DNA of 64,000 bases from Parvibaculum indicum (GTDB lineage Bacteria > Pseudomonadota > Alphaproteobacteria > Parvibaculales > Parvibaculaceae): NCBI RefSeq assembly GCF_011762095.1, contig NZ_JAASQO010000005.1, positions 124,001-188,000 on the forward strand, given 5' to 3'. The notes below the pieces were generated by a model, which had not been told where the DNA came from, did no database searches, and was given only the letters and a program-made list of their open reading frames with translations. How positions within the stretch are numbered: position 1 is the first letter of the stretch; each line of letters starts with the position of its first letter. Of this stretch, positions 36,711-46,044 are shown piece by piece. A program made the position numbers and the translations under genes.

Positions 36711-38207
36711 ATGGAAAAGACGGATGTGCTGATAGCGGGTCTCGGGCCCGTGGGCGCCGCGCTGGGCGTCTATCTTGCGCGCTCGGGCGTGAAGGTGATC
36801 GTTGTCGAAAAGACGATTGAGGTCTATCCGATGCCGCGGGCGGCGCATCTCGATCATGAGACGATGCGCCTTCTGGACCTCGCGGGCGGCGCGGTGGCGG
36901 TCGCCGGCAACAGTCAGCCGCTTTCCTCCTATGAGTTCCGCAATGCGAAGGGCGATCTGCTGCTGGGCTTCCGCCCGCCGGCGGCGCTGGCCGATACGGG
37001 CTGGCCCTATACCTCCATGTTCCATCAGCCGACGCTGGAAATCGCCATGCGCGAGGCGCTGACCGAGGAGCCCGATGCATCCGTCCGGCTGGGCGTGTCG
37101 CTTATCGGTTATACGGACGGCCCCGACGGCGTGACGGTCGAGGTCGAAGGGCCGGACGGCAAAACGCAGATCGCTGCGAAGTATCTCGTCGGGTGCGATG
37201 GCGGGCAGAGCACGGTCCGTCGTCTTGCCGGGATCGGTCTCGACGATATGGGCTTCGACGAGCCCTGGCTCGTCATCGACACGCTGCTGAAAGACGGTAC
37301 GGAGCGGCTTTCCACCATCGGGTTGCAGCATTGCGATCCGGCGCGGCCCGTTACCTCCATGCCCATGGCGCCGGGGCGGCATCGCTGGGAGTTCATGTTG
37401 CTGGACGGCGAGACGCCGGAAGACGTCATGACGGACGAGGCGATCGAGGCAATGATCGCGCCCTTTGCCGACCCGAAAAGCCTGAGCGTGGAACGGCGGG
37501 CGTTCTATCGCTTCCATGCCGTTTTCGCAGAACGCTGGCGCGACGGCCATGTGATCCTGGCGGGCGACGCGGCGCATCAGATGCCGCCCTTCCTGGGGCA
37601 GGGGCTTTGCTCGGGCGTGCGCGACGCGGCGAACCTGTCATGGAAGCTCGCCGCCGTCGTCAGGGGCGAGGCGGATCAGGCATTGCTGGACAGTTTCCAG
37701 CCGGAACGCGAGCCGCATGTGCGCGCCATCACCGAGATGGCGGTCGCCATGGGCAAGATCGTCTGTACGCAGGACGAGGCGCTGGCCGCCGCGCGCGATG
37801 CCGACATGATGCAAAAGCCGGAGGCGGCGCGTTTCGATGCGACGCCCGCGCTGGCGGGGCTCGCATCCGGTGTGATCGCAGGCGGCGGCGCGGTGGCGCC
37901 CTGTCTCAGGGGCGAAGGCGGCGCGCGTCCGGATGTCCTGCTCGGCATGAGGCCTTGTCTGGTCGGGGCGCGGCGGGCCGACGCCCCGGCAGACGTCCCG
38001 GTCGACGGGGGCGGCATGGCGGTTATCGCGCTGGACGAGCATGAGGGGGAGGGCGAAGCGCCGTTCCGCGCTTTGCTGGGCGATGCGCCCGCCATGCTGG
38101 TTCGGCCCGACCGCTATGTGTTCGGCACGGGCGAGCCTGCCTCGCTGCTGGCGGCGTGGTCGGCCTATCTCAAGACGGGCCGGGCGGAGATGCGGGCGGC
38201 CGCCTGA
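36711..38207 (+). CDS. FAD-dependent aromatic monooxygenase (MhpA-like)
   Basis: The 498-residue flavoprotein has the dinucleotide motif GLGPVG (10-15), the DG motif YLVGCDGGQSTVRRLAGI and the GD motif GHVILAGDAAHQMPPFLGQG. This is the PheA/MhpA/TetX class, which hydroxylates phenolic rings using NAD(P)H and O2. ATG 36711 has GGGAGGA upstream and follows the FAH gene by 22 bases. It would make the catechol for the dioxygenase. The C-terminal thioredoxin-like domain is short, as in MhpA. Confidence 0.9.
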   Translation: MEKTDVLIAGLGPVGAALGVYLARSGVKVIVVEKTIEVYPMPRAAHLDHETMRLLDLAGGAVAVAGNSQPLSSYEFRNAKGDLLLGFRPPAALADTGWPYTSMFHQPTLEIAMREALTEEPDASVRLGVSLIGYTDGPDGVTVEVEGPDGKTQIAAKYLVGCDGGQSTVRRLAGIGLDDMGFDEPWLVIDTLLKDGTERLSTIGLQHCDPARPVTSMPMAPGRHRWEFMLLDGETPEDVMTDEAIEAMIAPFADPKSLSVERRAFYRFHAVFAERWRDGHVILAGDAAHQMPPFLGQGLCSGVRDAANLSWKLAAVVRGEADQALLDSFQPEREPHVRAITEMAVAMGKIVCTQDEALAAARDADMMQKPEAARFDATPALAGLASGVIAGGGAVAPCLRGEGGARPDVLLGMRPCLVGARRADAPADVPVDGGGMAVIALDEHEGEGEAPFRALLGDAPAMLVRPDRYVFGTGEPASLLAAWSAYLKTGRAEMRAAA

Positions 38208-38211
38208 GGCC

Positions 38212-39534
38212 TCACTCCTGCGCATTCCTGAGCGCGAAGGACATGGCCGTTCCGGCCAGCGCCGAAGCGGACAGGAAGATGAGCGCGGCCAGCGTGCTGG
38301 CGCTCAGTATGACGCCCAGTATTGCGCCATAGACGAGCAGAGCGATCCCCATCAGCGTGTTGGCGAGCGCGGTATATTGCGCGCGCGTTTGCGAGGTCGC
38401 CATATCCACGAGCTGCGTCTTGCGGCCGATACGGATGCCTGCATGGGCGATGGAGAGGATGAAGAGCGCGGCCACCAGCACCGGCGGATATGCCAGCGCC
38501 GAATGCGCGAAGACCCAGAGCGCGGCGACGATGGCGGCCAGGATGCCCGCGATGGCCGATCCGAGCCCCATCGCCATGCGGCTGGAGCGGTCGGCAAGCG
38601 AGCCCCAGATGGAGGCGCTGACCGCGCCTGCGACGCCGGTTGCCGCTATCAGCAGGCCGAGGCTCGACAGCGCGCCGCCGGTCGCGTCATGCGCGATGGA
38701 GACATAGATCGGGGGCGACAGCGCCGAGCTGAGCAGCAGGATGCGGGCGGCGAGGAAATGCCGGAACTCCCGGTCGCTCAGCAAAATGCCGCGCATCTCG
38801 TTCAGGCTGTCCAGGAAGCCGACGCCGCCTTCCGTCGCGCCGGGCACTTCCTCCACCCCGGCAAAGACGATGCCTCCTCCGATCCAGAAGGCGCCGCCCG
38901 CCGCGATCAGCGCCAGAATGACGTCCTGTCGTTCGCGCAGTTCCGGCATCAGGGCGACGGCCGCGCCCACACAGGCCATGACGATACCGCCGATCAGCGT
39001 GGCATAGCCGGAGACGCGGCCTCGGCGGTTCTTGGAGACGGTCTTGCCGAGCGTGTCCTTGGAGGCGACGGAGGAGACGCCCCGCGCCAGGCTCAGAAAT
39101 GTCAGCAGCCCGACGATGCACCAGCCCGTGGCGGTGCCGCCGAGCCCGGCCAGCACGATCCCCGCCATGGCGAGCGCCGCCAGGCCTTGCGCGACGGCGC
39201 CGCCGACCCAGAACCATTTGCGGACCGGAAAATGGCGTACCACGCTGCCCACGATCAATTGCGGGAAGAGCGCCAGCGCCTCGCGGATCGGCACCAGAAG
39301 GCTCAGCATGAAGGCGGGCGCGCCGATGGCGGCGAGGAGCCAGGGCAGCACGGTCTTGGGATTGACCAGCCCGTCGGAAATCTGGCTCATCGCCTGCGAC
39401 AGCGTGGTGCGGACGAAATTGCGGGGCTGTTCGTGGCAGGCGGCTTCGGGAATGTCGCGGCAGAGGCGTGCGGCATCCTCGCCGATGGCGAGATCGTAGA
39501 TCTGTTTTGAAAGTGTCGTGTCCTGCGTTGCCAT
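38212..39534 (-). CDS. Major facilitator superfamily protein
   Basis: The 440-residue protein has a soluble N-terminal stretch of about 50 residues (QIYDLAIGEDAARLCRDIPE) and then about 12 hydrophobic helices. A KNRRGRVSGYATLIGG loop and a second GRKTQLVDMATSQTRAQYTA loop mark the two halves. The soluble N terminus is unusual for a plain importer. ATG 39534 is chosen at the end of the non-repetitive upstream frame. It converges on the monooxygenase gene (4-base gap); substrate unknown. Confidence 0.82.
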   Translation of the reverse strand: MATQDTTLSKQIYDLAIGEDAARLCRDIPEAACHEQPRNFVRTTLSQAMSQISDGLVNPKTVLPWLLAAIGAPAFMLSLLVPIREALALFPQLIVGSVVRHFPVRKWFWVGGAVAQGLAALAMAGIVLAGLGGTATGWCIVGLLTFLSLARGVSSVASKDTLGKTVSKNRRGRVSGYATLIGGIVMACVGAAVALMPELRERQDVILALIAAGGAFWIGGGIVFAGVEEVPGATEGGVGFLDSLNEMRGILLSDREFRHFLAARILLLSSALSPPIYVSIAHDATGGALSSLGLLIAATGVAGAVSASIWGSLADRSSRMAMGLGSAIAGILAAIVAALWVFAHSALAYPPVLVAALFILSIAHAGIRIGRKTQLVDMATSQTRAQYTALANTLMGIALLVYGAILGVILSASTLAALIFLSASALAGTAMSFALRNAQE

Positions 39535-39643
39535 GCTGCGCGGAAGGCCCCCTTGCCCGTGAATGGCGAGAGAGAATAGGCCGTCCGCGCCCGGAGGCAA
39601 GTCCGGCGCCCTTATGCGTGTCGGGCGCCGGGCCGGTTTTGCC

Positions 39644-40912
39644 TCAGGCGGCGTTCTTCTTCATGGAGTAGCGGATCGGCAGGCGTTTCAGCCCGCTGAC
39701 GAAGGAGGCCTGCACCCAGGCGGGATCGCCCGCCAGTTCGATATGGTCGAGCCGGTTCAGCAGTTCCTTGTAGAGGGAACGGATTTCCATTTTGGCCAGA
39801 TGCTGGCCGAGGCACAGATGCGCGCCGTAGCCGAAGGGGAGGTGCTTGTTGGGGGTGCGGTCGATACGGAAGGTGAAGGGATCCTCGAACACCTCCTCGT
39901 CGCGATTGGCCGACCAGTAGCACATCATCATGTTTTCGCCCGGCTTGATCTTCTGTCCACGGAGTTCGTATTCCGCGTTCGGCGTCCGGAAGAAGTGTTT
40001 TACCGGCGTCGACCAGCGGATGAACTCGTCCACCGCCTTGGGCAGCATCTCTTCGGGGTTGGCGCGGAGCTTGGCGAGCTCGCCGGGGTTTTCCAGCAGC
40101 GCATGCAGTCCGCCCGCCGTCGAGGAGCTTGTCGTGTCATGTCCCGCCGTCGCGACGATGACGTAATAGGACATCGCTTCGAGATGGCCGATGGGTTCGC
40201 CGTCGATCGTCGCATTGGCGATGACGGTGGCCACATCGTCGCGCGGGTTCTTGCGGCGGTCTTCGGTGATGGCCGTGAAGTAGTTGAAGAAGTCGGCGAC
40301 CGTGTTGTTGAAGTCGGTGTTCTCTTCGCGCTTCATGTCCGGGTCGGTGGAGCCGAAAAGCTCCTGCGTCAGTTTCAGCATGAAGGCTTCGTCTTCCGCC
40401 GGAACGCCCAGCACCGTCATGATGACGCGCAAGGGATACCAGACCGCGACTTCCGACACGAAGTCGCATTCGCCGCCAAGGGCTTCCATGCGGTCCACAT
40501 ACATGCGGGCGAGATCGCCGATATCGGCTTCGAGCTTTTTCAGGTTTGGCGGCATGAACCAGGCTTGTGTGAGCCCGCGATAATTGCGGTGGTCGGGATT
40601 GTCCATATCCACCAGCGAGCGGACGATGTGGTGGCTGCCGCCGGTATAGTCGAGCACCGCCTGTTCGGTCTCGACGGTCTGGAGCGTCAGGCGCGGATCG
40701 TTCAGGAAGATGTCATTCTGCTTTTCGACTTCCATAATGTCGGCGTGCTTGGACACGACCCAGAAGGGGCGGTAGCCGTCCGGCTCCACCCAGCGCACGG
40801 GATCGTTTTTCCGGAGCCAGGCGAAGAGGTCGTGATAGCGCTCCGGATGGGCATAGGTCAGCGGGTCGGCAACGGCATTGTCGATCGTTTTGCGGTCTGC
40901 ATTTTCAAACAT
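39644..40912 (-). CDS. Cytochrome P450
   Basis: The 422-residue protein has the heme motif FGYGAHLCLGQ with the thiolate ligand C367, the I-helix AGHDT (256-260) for oxygen activation, and the ExxR pair E296/R299. There is no membrane anchor, as usual in bacteria, and it needs ferredoxin partners that are not nearby. The sequence resembles bacterial CYPs that hydroxylate terpenoids, steroids or alkyl chains; subfamily is not certain. Confidence 0.95.
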   Translation of the reverse strand: MFENADRKTIDNAVADPLTYAHPERYHDLFAWLRKNDPVRWVEPDGYRPFWVVSKHADIMEVEKQNDIFLNDPRLTLQTVETEQAVLDYTGGSHHIVRSLVDMDNPDHRNYRGLTQAWFMPPNLKKLEADIGDLARMYVDRMEALGGECDFVSEVAVWYPLRVIMTVLGVPAEDEAFMLKLTQELFGSTDPDMKREENTDFNNTVADFFNYFTAITEDRRKNPRDDVATVIANATIDGEPIGHLEAMSYYVIVATAGHDTTSSSTAGGLHALLENPGELAKLRANPEEMLPKAVDEFIRWSTPVKHFFRTPNAEYELRGQKIKPGENMMMCYWSANRDEEVFEDPFTFRIDRTPNKHLPFGYGAHLCLGQHLAKMEIRSLYKELLNRLDHIELAGDPAWVQASFVSGLKRLPIRYSMKKNAA

Positions 40913-41193
40913 GGCTGGGTTTTCCTCAGGCTTCGGCGTGCCGCAAACGGGGTCCGGATTTTGTTTTTCTTCTTATCCCGGACGGGCGCGGCGGTTACGT
41001 TGCGTCAATTCCCTGCGACGCGTTTTTCAGTGTCGTGAAGGACGATAGGCCAGCCATGCGGGGCTGGACAAGCGCGATTCCATGTACAAGATGGCGCCGA
41101 AAAGGCTGGCATCGTGCCTGCAGAAACAGATGAAACAGGCGGTGTGGCAAGGGCTTTTGCCGGTGTCACCAAGCACTCGAAGGAGATGAGGAA

Positions 41194-42366
41194 ATGGCTG
41201 AAGCATATATCGTAGCAGCCGCGCGCACGGCCGGCGGCCGCAAGGGCGGCCGTCTCAAGGACTGGCATCCGGCCGATCTCGGCGGCGCGGTGATCGATGC
41301 GCTCGTGGAGCGGACCGGCATCGATGGCGGCGAAGTGGAAGATGTGATCTTCGGCTGCGTGGGCCAGGTCGGCGAACAGGCGATCAACATTGCGCGCAAT
41401 GCCGTGCTCGCTTCCAAGCTGCCGGAACATGTGCCCGCGACCTCGGTGGACCGTCAGTGCGGTTCCTCGCAGCAGGCGCTTCACTTCGCGGCGCAGGCGG
41501 TGATGTCGGGTGCGATGGACATGGTGCTCGCGGGCGGCGTCGAAAGCATGACGCGCGTGCCGATGGGCCTTTCCGCGGCGCTGCCGGCCAAGAACGGTTT
41601 CGGCAACTATATGAGCCCGAAGATCGTCGAGAAGTACCCGAACGTGCAGTTCTCGCAGTTCGCGGGTGCGGAGATGATCGCGAAGAAATATAATCTGTCC
41701 AAGGATCAGCTCGACGAGTTCTCCTTCCAGAGCCATCAGAAGGCGATCAAGGCGACGCAGGCCGGTGCTTTCGACGAGGAAGTCGTGCCGGTGGAAGTGA
41801 CGCTGGAAGACGGCTCGAAGGAAATGCACAAGGTGGATGAAGGCATCCGCTTCGATGCGAGCCTCGAAGGCATTCAGGGCGTGAAGCTTCTGGCCGAGGG
41901 CGGCGCGCTGACCGCGGCTTCTTCCTCGCAGATCTGCGACGGCTCTTCCGGCGTGCTCGTCGTCAGCGAAGAGGCGCTGAAGCGTCACAACCTCACGCCG
42001 CTGGCGCGTGTCCATCACATGCATGTGACGGGCGGCGACCCGGTCGTCATGCTGGAAACGCCGATCCCGGCCACCGAGCAGGCGCTGAAGCGCGCGGGCA
42101 TGAAGATCGACGACATCGACATCTTCGAGGTCAACGAAGCCTTCGCCTCGGTGCCGATGGCCTGGCTGCAGAAGCTTGGCGCCGATCCGGAACGCCTCAA
42201 CGTCAATGGCGGCGCCATCGCGCTCGGCCATCCGCTGGGCGGGTCGGGCACCAAGCTCATGTCCACGCTGGTCTATGCGCTGAAGAACAACAACAAGCGC
42301 TACGGCCTGCAGACCATGTGCGAGGGCGGCGGCCTTGCCAATGTGACGATCGTCGAGCGCCTCTGA
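41194..42366 (+). CDS. Thiolase (acetyl-CoA C-acyltransferase)
   Basis: The 390-residue protein has the thiolase active site: nucleophile C89 (DRQCGSSQQ), H346 (GGAIALGHPLGGSG) and C376 (MCEGGG). It cleaves 3-ketoacyl-CoA in beta-oxidation or makes acetoacetyl-CoA. It stands alone with its own terminator. The nearby P450 and ring-cleavage genes and the SDR/hydratase pair at 57.7 kb suggest a degradative role. Confidence 0.93.
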   Translation: MAEAYIVAAARTAGGRKGGRLKDWHPADLGGAVIDALVERTGIDGGEVEDVIFGCVGQVGEQAINIARNAVLASKLPEHVPATSVDRQCGSSQQALHFAAQAVMSGAMDMVLAGGVESMTRVPMGLSAALPAKNGFGNYMSPKIVEKYPNVQFSQFAGAEMIAKKYNLSKDQLDEFSFQSHQKAIKATQAGAFDEEVVPVEVTLEDGSKEMHKVDEGIRFDASLEGIQGVKLLAEGGALTAASSSQICDGSSGVLVVSEEALKRHNLTPLARVHHMHVTGGDPVVMLETPIPATEQALKRAGMKIDDIDIFEVNEAFASVPMAWLQKLGADPERLNVNGGAIALGHPLGGSGTKLMSTLVYALKNNNKRYGLQTMCEGGGLANVTIVERL

Positions 42367-42394
42367 TCGCGTTTTTCGTCACCTGAAAATCGAA

Positions 42395-42426
42395 GGGCGG
42401 AGCAGCCAGGCTGCTCCGCCCTTTTT
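42395..42426 (+). terminator. Strong terminator after the thiolase gene
   Basis: A perfect 12-pair stem (42395-42406 with 42410-42421), a 3-base loop, then TTTTT at 42422-42426. Confidence 0.95.
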
Positions 42427-42485
42427 GTTCGCGCCAGCGTGGAGGGGACACGCGAGGGGGAGACGCGAACAAATGCCGCCGCGGG

Positions 42486-44078
42486 TCAGTGCCCGCCGCC
42501 GCTTCCTCCTCCGCCGCTGCCGCCGATCACTTCCGGTTTTTTCAGGATCGGCATGGTCAGAAGCATGGCGGCAAAGCAGATCGCGAGCACGAAGAAGCAG
42601 TCGGCAAAGGCCATCACGGTCGCGTCGCGCGTCATCAGCCCGTAGAGCTGCTTCACGGTCGCAAGCGGCGCGTCGATACCGGGCGTCTGGCCGATATGGG
42701 CGCTAAGGCCTGCGAGCGCCTGATCCGTCGCCGCGCGGCCATGGACGAAGAAGTCGCGCAGCCGGTCCTTGTGAAGGTCGATGCGGTTGATCAGCACCGT
42801 GTTGATGACGGCAAGGCCCAGCGCGCCGCCGAGATTGCGCATCAGGTTGTAAAGGCCGCTCGCATTCTTGAGCTGTTCGGGCGAGAGCGTGCCGAGCGCC
42901 AGCGTATTCACCGGCACGATGCAGAACATGAGGCCGATCCCGCGAATGACCTGCGGCCAGAAGAGCTGGTCGAAGCCCCATTCCCATGTGATGCCGAGCA
43001 TCTGGTAGTTGGAAACGGCCAGCATGCCGAAGCCGATGGAGATCAGTATACGGATGTCCATTTTCTGGCTCAGAACGCCTGCGAGCGGGGCGGACAGGAA
43101 CTGGCAGATGCCGGTGACGAACATGATCTGGCCGATCTGGCTTGCACTTAGGCCCCGCACTTCGGACAGGAAAAGCGGGTAGAGATAGGTAAGTCCGTAA
43201 AGGCCGACGCCGAGAAAGAGGCTGAGGATGGAGCCGATGGCGAAATTCGCATTGCGATAGGCCTTGAGGTCGACGATCGGGTCGTCGCGCGTCAGCACAT
43301 GGGCGATGAAATAGGCGCCGGAGATGACGCAGACGACGCTGAACCACCAGATGGTGTTGTCGTTGAGCCAGTCGTTGCGGGGGCCTTCCTCCAGCACATA
43401 TTCGAGCGAGCCGAGAAAGAGCGCCATCAGGCCGATGCCGGCGAGGTCGATCTTGTTCAGGAGCGAGAAATCCGGCTCGTCGAGATCGACGAGAAACCAC
43501 ACCGCCGTGGCGACGACGATGCCGGGAATGACGTTGATGAGGAAAAGCCAGTGCCATGACAGCGCATCGGTGATGTAGCCGCCCAGCGTCGGGCCGATGG
43601 TGGGCGCCAGCGTCACGACAAGGCCGATCATCACCGAGACATTGGCGCGTTTTTCCGGCGGGAAGACATTGCCATAGGCGGCGGAGAAAACCGACGGGAT
43701 CATGGCGCCGCCGATGAAGCCCTGCAGCGCACGATAGACGATCATCGTTTCGATATTGGTCGCGGTGGCGCAGAGCAGGCTCATGAAGGTAAAGCCGCCC
43801 GCGGAAATCACGAAGATGTAGCGCGTGGACAGGAGCCGGGAGAGCCAGCCCGACATCGGGATCATCACCACTTCGGCGATCAGGTAGGAGGTCTGGACCC
43901 AGCTGATTTCCTCGGTGCTGGCGGAGAGCCCGGCCTGAATGTCGCCGATGGAACTGGCGACGATCTGGATGTCCAGGATCGCCATGAACATGCCGACGAC
44001 CATGAACAGGAAGCCCGCCACGCGCCGGGCGGAGAATTCGCCCGCGCCGCCGTCATCGGTTGTATCGAGGCTTGCCAT
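42486..44078 (-). CDS. DHA2-family multidrug transporter (EmrB-like)
   Basis: The 530-residue protein has 14 predicted helices and the DHA2 motifs: LDIQIVASSIGDIQ in helix 1, WVQTSYLIAEVVMIPMSGWL, and GPTLGGYITDALSWHWLFLI (motif C region). The C terminus is Gly-rich. It lies 22 bases after the EmrA-like gene and is the pump of a tripartite exporter. Confidence 0.94.
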   Translation of the reverse strand: MASLDTTDDGGAGEFSARRVAGFLFMVVGMFMAILDIQIVASSIGDIQAGLSASTEEISWVQTSYLIAEVVMIPMSGWLSRLLSTRYIFVISAGGFTFMSLLCATATNIETMIVYRALQGFIGGAMIPSVFSAAYGNVFPPEKRANVSVMIGLVVTLAPTIGPTLGGYITDALSWHWLFLINVIPGIVVATAVWFLVDLDEPDFSLLNKIDLAGIGLMALFLGSLEYVLEEGPRNDWLNDNTIWWFSVVCVISGAYFIAHVLTRDDPIVDLKAYRNANFAIGSILSLFLGVGLYGLTYLYPLFLSEVRGLSASQIGQIMFVTGICQFLSAPLAGVLSQKMDIRILISIGFGMLAVSNYQMLGITWEWGFDQLFWPQVIRGIGLMFCIVPVNTLALGTLSPEQLKNASGLYNLMRNLGGALGLAVINTVLINRIDLHKDRLRDFFVHGRAATDQALAGLSAHIGQTPGIDAPLATVKQLYGLMTRDATVMAFADCFFVLAICFAAMLLTMPILKKPEVIGGSGGGGSGGGH

Positions 44079-44100
44079 GGCGTGTCCCCTTCAGCGTCGC

Positions 44101-45210
44101 CTAGCGGGACTTCGCCAGCGCGTGATGCTTTTCGGGCGCCGTGCCGAAAACGTCGCCGGCATTGGCGGCGCGGCCGCTCTTGCCGGTGCGCGTGTCCACG
44201 GTGACGGTCACGGAAAGGCCGGGGCGGAGATATCCGGCGAGCTTGTTGTCGTCGGGCATGGCGATGCGCACGGGCACGCGCTGCACGATCTTGGTGAAAT
44301 TGCCGGTGGCGTTTTCGGCGGGCAGCAGGCTGAAGACCTGGCCGCTGGCGGGCGAGAAGCTTTCGATCCTGCCCTCGATCTCGGTATCCGGCCAGGCATC
44401 GGCGACGATGGTCGCGGTCTGGCCGACCTTCATGTTCTCGATCTGCGTTTCCTTGAAGTTCGCATCGATATAGACATGCGGCAGCGCCACGACGGAGGCG
44501 AGTTGGTTGCCCGGCTGCACGAGCTGGCCGACATCCATGTGGCGATTGCCGATCACGCCGTCCACAGGGGCGCGGATGACGGTATAGGCGAGGTTCCGGT
44601 CGGCCTGGTCGAGATCGGCCTGAACCTGCTTCAGCCGGGCTTCCTGCTGGGCTTTCTGCGCCTTCAGGACGGCGATCTGGGTGCTGGCGGCGTGCAGCTT
44701 GGCCTTCGCGGCGGCGAGCGCCGCATTGGCGGATTTCATCTCGGCGCTGGCGGAATCGAGCTTCTGGCGGCTGGCGAAATCCTGCCGGGCGAGTTTCTCA
44801 TAGCGCCGGTAATCGGTCCGGGCGCGCAGCGCCTGCGCATCGGCGGCGGCGACATTGGCCTTGGCGCTTTCCGCATCGGCTTTCGCCGCCTCGATCTGTT
44901 CGGCAATGGTGGCGATGGCCGATTTCTGGGTTTCGAGCCGGGCTTCGGCCTCGGCCTTCGCGATCTCGAAATCGCGGGGCTCGATGGTGGCCAGCACATC
45001 GCCCTTGTGCACATAGGCATTGTCGGTCGCATCCACCGAGGCGAGATAGCCGGAGACCTTGGGCGAGATCACCGAAATATCCGCATGCACATAGGCATTG
45101 TCGGTACTCTCATAGTAGCGGAAGCTGGTGAACCAGAGGATGGTGTAAACGATGGCGGCAAGGGCGAACAGGCCGCCAAGCCCGGCGAAAATGCGCTGGC
45201 GCGTAGTCAT
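44101..45210 (-). CDS. EmrA-like membrane fusion protein
   Basis: The 369-residue adaptor has one N-terminal helix (GLGGLFALAAIVYTILWF) and lipoyl halves VSGYLASVDATDNAYVHKGD and VIRAPVDGVIGNRHMDVGQL. A long Ala/Lys/Glu coiled coil lies between them. It is the first gene of the emrAB-type unit and is divergent from a TetR gene, with shared operators between. Confidence 0.94.
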   Translation of the reverse strand: MTTRQRIFAGLGGLFALAAIVYTILWFTSFRYYESTDNAYVHADISVISPKVSGYLASVDATDNAYVHKGDVLATIEPRDFEIAKAEAEARLETQKSAIATIAEQIEAAKADAESAKANVAAADAQALRARTDYRRYEKLARQDFASRQKLDSASAEMKSANAALAAAKAKLHAASTQIAVLKAQKAQQEARLKQVQADLDQADRNLAYTVIRAPVDGVIGNRHMDVGQLVQPGNQLASVVALPHVYIDANFKETQIENMKVGQTATIVADAWPDTEIEGRIESFSPASGQVFSLLPAENATGNFTKIVQRVPVRIAMPDDNKLAGYLRPGLSVTVTVDTRTGKSGRAANAGDVFGTAPEKHHALAKSR

Positions 45211-45227
45211 GGGGAAACCTCAAGATC

Positions 45228-45307
45228 GAACCGGTCGGTCAATAGGCTTGAAATATGTATCGATCCTCGCCATTTTCAATAGCGAAAATGACTGAACCGT
45301 TCGGTCA
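45228..45307. promoter_or_regulatory. Paired TetR operators in the emrA/tetR divergent region
   Basis: GAACCGGTCGGTCA (45228-45241) and GAACCGTTCGGTCA (45294-45307) are near-identical direct copies of a dyad with ACCG/CGGT arms. Between them CATTTTC (45271-45277) and GAAAATG (45284-45290) form a perfect inverted repeat. One copy lies by each gene start. Confidence 0.8.
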
Positions 45308-45328
45308 TAAACATTTCTGGTAGAAAAA

Positions 45329-45988
45329 ATGTCGGATCTGGATGCCAATGGGGGCGTTATGGAGAACGATGGCGCGGCGGTCGCCGAGACGGAATCGGCC
45401 AAGCGCAGCCAGATTCTCGCAGGCGCGCGGCGGGCCTTTCTTGCCAATGGCTATGAGGGCACCAGCATGTCGCTCATCGCGCGCGAGGCCGGCGTCTCCA
45501 AGGGCACGCTCTATGTCTATTTTTCCAACAAGGAAGCGCTCTTCGCCGCGGTGACGGAGCTGCAATGCCACACCCAGGGCGGCACCGCCTTCGAGGTGCT
45601 GAACGAGGACGGCCCCGCCTCGGAGATCCTGCCGGCCTTCGGCCGTCATTTCGTCGACTTCGTCCTGAGCGAGCCGGCCTGCGCGCTCCGGCGGCTGATT
45701 ACGGCGGAGTCGGGCAAGTTTCCGGAACTGGGTCATGCCTTCTACGAAAACGGGCCCCGGCGCATGAAAGGGCAGCTCGCAGGCTATCTGAAGCGGCGGG
45801 TGGAGGCGGGCGAGCTCGATATTCCCGATACCGAGCTGGCGGCGACGCAATTCATCGTGCTCTGCAAGGGCGAATTCGACATGCTGCGCCAGATCAGCGT
45901 GATCGAGACGGCCACCCCGCAGCGCATCGGCTATACGGTGGATGCCGCCGTGCGGCTTTTCCTTGACGGATACCGCGCGGAGAGGTGA
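45329..45988 (+). CDS. TetR-family regulator of the EmrAB-type exporter
   Basis: The 219-residue protein has the TetR helix-turn-helix (QILAGARRAFLANGYEGTSM, then GVSKGTLYVYFSNKEALF) and a ligand domain with LSEPACALRRLITAESGKFPE, the TetR_C_7/AefR pattern. ATG 45329 is used; ATG 45359 is an alternative. It likely represses the divergent exporter and itself. Confidence 0.92.
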   Translation: MSDLDANGGVMENDGAAVAETESAKRSQILAGARRAFLANGYEGTSMSLIAREAGVSKGTLYVYFSNKEALFAAVTELQCHTQGGTAFEVLNEDGPASEILPAFGRHFVDFVLSEPACALRRLITAESGKFPELGHAFYENGPRRMKGQLAGYLKRRVEAGELDIPDTELAATQFIVLCKGEFDMLRQISVIETATPQRIGYTVDAAVRLFLDGYRAER

Positions 45989-46044
45989 ATTCCCCCGTCT
46001 ACGAATTGCGTAGAGGAAGACCATAAAAGGACTGCGCTCATCTG

